Shown here piece by piece: positions 5,219-6,897 of a DNA stretch of 6,897 nt. Position 1 is the stretch's first letter. Each line of letters opens with the position of its first letter. The notes under the pieces are model-generated. The model was not told where the DNA came from, made no database searches, and saw only the letters and a list, made by a program, of their open reading frames with translations. A program made the position numbers and the translations under genes. This stretch comes from Xanthocytophaga sp031424975 (GTDB lineage: Bacteria; Bacteroidota; Bacteroidia; Cytophagales; 172606-1): positions 1 through 6,897 of the forward strand of contig JANPIL010000023.1 of NCBI GenBank assembly GCA_031424975.1, written 5' to 3'.

Positions 5219-5989
5219 GTGAAAACTTACATCTGGCCGTACCTGCTATTTCTTGTTTCCTTTCTGGCGCAGGCGCAAAGCACCATTCCCGATGTGCCAA
5301 GCCCGCCCCGGCTGGTCAATGACTTTGCCGGTGTGCTCAGTGCTTCGGACAAGGAAAACTTGGAGCAGAAACTGCGCCGCTACAACGACTCCACCTCCAC
5401 GCAATTCACCATCGTCATCATCCGCACGTATGGCGAATATGAACGTGGCGACTACACTTTCCAGTTGGCCAACAAGTGGAAAATAGGGCAGAAAGGCAAG
5501 AACAATGGCCTGCTCATTACCGTGGCCGTGGACGACCGCCGCTATTTCATCGCCACCGGCTACGGACTCGAAGGCTCCATCCCGGATGCCATTGCCCGGC
5601 GCGTGGGCGAACAATATTTGAAGCCAAATTTCCGCGAGAACAATTACTACAAGGGTCTGGACGAAGTTACCACGTATCTGGCCAGCCTGCCCGCTGGAGA
5701 GTTCAAGGCCGCGCCACGAGCCAAACCGGAGTCGGGCGGTGGCTGGTTCACGTTTGTGATCATCGGCCTTATCTTGTTCTTCATCATCATTCCCATCTTC
5801 CGGCAGATGCGCGGCGGCGGACGAAACAACCGTGGCAACCGGGGCGGCGGTGGCATGTTCATACCGCCGCTGATTTTCGGCAGTGGCGGCAGTTCCAGCG
5901 GCTGGGGCAGTGGAGGAGGAGGAGGCAGCGATTTTGGCGGCTTCGGCGGCGGCTCGTTTGGCGGCGGCGGCGCGGGCGGCGACTGGTGA
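5219..5989 (+). CDS. Secreted or membrane TPM-domain protein with glycine-rich tail (YgcG-like)
   Basis: 256 residues from a GTG start. Residues 1-19 form a signal peptide (MKTYIWPYLLFLVSFLAQA, cleavage before QS). A TPM domain covers about 30-160: RLVNDFAGVLS, FTIVIIRTYGEYERGDYTFQLANKW, GLLITVAVDDRRYFIATGYGLEG, then IPDAIARRVGEQYLKPNF. A transmembrane helix follows around 176-195 (WFTFVIIGLILFFIIIPIF). The tail is glycine-rich with GGGGSDFGGFGGGSFGGGGAGGDW at the end, shown here only to mark the family's typical ending. The predicted topology puts the TPM domain outside the cytoplasm. The frame is open up to an ATG at 5060, but those 53 codons are repeat sequence and would bury the signal peptide, so GTG 5219 is preferred. 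It is the third member of the lemA-TPM-TPM group. Confidence 0.92.
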   Translation: MKTYIWPYLLFLVSFLAQAQSTIPDVPSPPRLVNDFAGVLSASDKENLEQKLRRYNDSTSTQFTIVIIRTYGEYERGDYTFQLANKWKIGQKGKNNGLLITVAVDDRRYFIATGYGLEGSIPDAIARRVGEQYLKPNFRENNYYKGLDEVTTYLASLPAGEFKAAPRAKPESGGGWFTFVIIGLILFFIIIPIFRQMRGGGRNNRGNRGGGGMFIPPLIFGSGGSSSGWGSGGGGGSDFGGFGGGSFGGGGAGGDW

Positions 5990-6053
5990 GCCTATCATGG
6001 ACAATGGATTCTTAAAACATTTCAAGCGGTGAAGCCTGCCCTGTAGGACCAAT

Positions 6054-6758
6054 ATGCGAGGGATAATTAAAAGTATGCTTATTGGCATTTTGCTTTTGCA
6101 ATTATGCACGGGCTGCACGTCAACTGGTGAATCGAAGGGAATAGACAAAATTCTCGGTATGTATGGTGGCAGTGCTACGTGGTCGAAAGGCATTGTCGCC
6201 TCCACAGATAAGAACGAACTTTATGGAAAATTCTTCGAGGTTCGTGTAAGCGGTGCGGATATCGGGGATGATATGAATCTGCCAGCCTCCAACTGCGCCC
6301 TGCTGATGTACCAATCCTTTTCCGATGCGGAAAAAAACGCTTATTCATTTGTGCGTATAATCATCACCAAAGGCGGGAAAGAATTTCGGCATGATTTTCC
6401 AAAGGACAGATTAGGAGTTGTTGAAAAAGAACTGGTCAAGTTAAACCAAGTGGTCAAACTATTGAAAGGGCAGAAGTATGAAGCGTTGCTGGGAATGTTC
6501 GACACTTCGGCTGTGAAGGATGCGAATAAGGGGTCGTTCGAAAAAGAACAATTCGAGATAGATTCTACCTTTGGAAAAATAAACGATTATGCAACACAGG
6601 GATTTATGTTTTTCAACGAGGACATTAACGGGGAAATCAAAGAGGTTCTTAAACTGTCAGCAATACTGATCCGGGAAAAACAAAATACGAATTTTAACAT
6701 TGTGGTTGATTCGCAAAAGAGCGAGAAAAGTTTATGGGGTATGAGTTTTAACTTATAG
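6054..6758 (+). CDS. Putative lipoprotein of unknown family, 3' end abuts an insertion sequence
   Basis: 234 residues. The N-terminus (MRGIIKSMLIGILLLQLCTGC) is a signal peptide ending at Cys21. The -3 position is Cys rather than Leu, so the lipobox is slightly off consensus, but LCTGC still suggests lipidation. The mature part is a charged, globular alpha/beta-looking sequence: FFEVRVSGADIGDDM, FVRIIITKGGKEF, EALLGMFDTS and KEVLKLSAILIREKQNT. I recognise no domain. Two counted 60-base lines give 32% and 37% G/C, well below the lemA-TPM genes, which suggests a different origin. The TAG stop (6756-6758) falls at the probable insertion-sequence boundary, so the C-terminus may be shortened. An ATG at 6075 is an alternative start but would shorten the signal peptide. 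Confidence 0.8.
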   Translation: MRGIIKSMLIGILLLQLCTGCTSTGESKGIDKILGMYGGSATWSKGIVASTDKNELYGKFFEVRVSGADIGDDMNLPASNCALLMYQSFSDAEKNAYSFVRIIITKGGKEFRHDFPKDRLGVVEKELVKLNQVVKLLKGQKYEALLGMFDTSAVKDANKGSFEKEQFEIDSTFGKINDYATQGFMFFNEDINGEIKEVLKLSAILIREKQNTNFNIVVDSQKSEKSLWGMSFNL

Positions 6759-6897
6759 GACTTGTTTAGTTGAATTTTGTCCTTAGGTTAATCAGACTCG
6801 ATGCCAAATACAACCAGGATTTGAAGTTCTGCGCTTTGTATTCAAACCGTATCAAGATTCGTTTGTAGCTGTCCATCCAGGCAAAAACAGTCTCTAT
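6758..6897. mobile_element. End of an IS5-family insertion sequence (3' end of transposase)
   Basis: The transposase stop is only about 10 bases from a sequence, GGACTTGTTTAG (6758-6769), that could be the terminal inverted repeat. It is preceded by TA, which would fit the TA target duplication of some IS5 subgroups. The other end is outside the window, so the exact boundary is inferred. Confidence 0.6.
6766..6897 (-). CDS. IS5-type transposase, C-terminal 43 residues (rest outside window)
   Basis: The minus strand is open from the window edge to a TAA (6766-6768). It encodes IETVFAWMDSYKRILIRFEY, then KAQNFKSWLYLASSLINLRTKFN. This matches the end of IS5-family DDE transposases, whose C-terminal consensus resembles VERTFAWLDxFRRLxIRYE with a hydrophobic last helix. 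In that family the Glu of (V/I)E(R/T)TFAW is the third catalytic acid, here codon 6892-6894. The DNA-binding region and the two Asp residues lie beyond the right edge, so whether the element is intact cannot be seen. Confidence 0.85.
   Translation of the reverse strand: METVFAWMDSYKRILIRFEYKAQNFKSWLYLASSLINLRTKFN

Noticed and set aside
5870..5986. Tandem repeat or CRISPR-like array in the GGC-rich stretch
   Set aside because: The periodicity is glycine codons of the TPM tail. There are no spacers or regular repeat units.
5246..6205. Long minus-strand open frame (319 codons) opposite the exported TPM gene
   Set aside because: It is an Ala-rich mirror of the G/C-rich glycine codons on the other strand. 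The plus-strand protein has a signal peptide, a TPM domain and a family-typical tail.
6881..6897. Sixth copy of the AAAAYAGTAT motif at the right edge (AAAAACAGTCTC)
   Set aside because: It deviates after AAAACAGT and lies inside the transposase coding sequence, so the similarity is probably chance.

Overview
The window looks like a chromosomal segment of a Bacteroidota bacterium, perhaps Saprospiria or Cytophagia. The rank below phylum is a guess. Three things support the phylum. The leucyl-tRNA synthetase has the GRSNFVYR ... HVDVNIV block that I know from Bacteroidota LeuRS. A lemA gene lies beside two TPM-domain genes. Gene leaders lack strong Shine-Dalgarno sites, and one carries a TAnnTTTG-type -7 box. 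Most genes are GC-rich (one 60-base line of leuS counts to 60%), with AT-rich exceptions.

Layout. Positions 1-2079 (+) hold the 3' three quarters of leuS, open at the left edge. It contains an in-frame palindromic G/C repeat and a strikingly AT-rich internal tract. Positions 2080-2271 are a composite of dispersed repeat and terminator hairpins between convergent genes. Positions 2272-3105 (-) encode an exported TPR plus leucine-rich-repeat protein. Positions 3106-3439 are a divergent intergenic region with inverted repeats and a possible promoter. Positions 3440-3691 (+) encode a small, very acidic protein of unknown function. Next come lemA (3854-4444), a cytoplasmic TPM-domain protein (4595-5032) and a secreted or membrane TPM protein with a glycine-rich tail (5219-5989), all on +. 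Positions 6054-6758 (+) encode an AT-rich putative lipoprotein of unknown family. The right edge (6766-6897, -) is the C-terminal end of an IS5-type transposase.

The lemA-TPM-TPM trio is the clearest functional group. LemA and TPM proteins often occur together, probably in envelope-associated work, but their biochemical role here cannot be read from sequence. No complete new defence or mobile system is visible. The most unusual features are the two foreign-looking segments inside leuS, a repeated near-palindromic 15-mer (AAAAYAGTATSTTT and variants) found five times only between genes, and an insertion sequence whose boundary may supply the stop codon of the lipoprotein gene.
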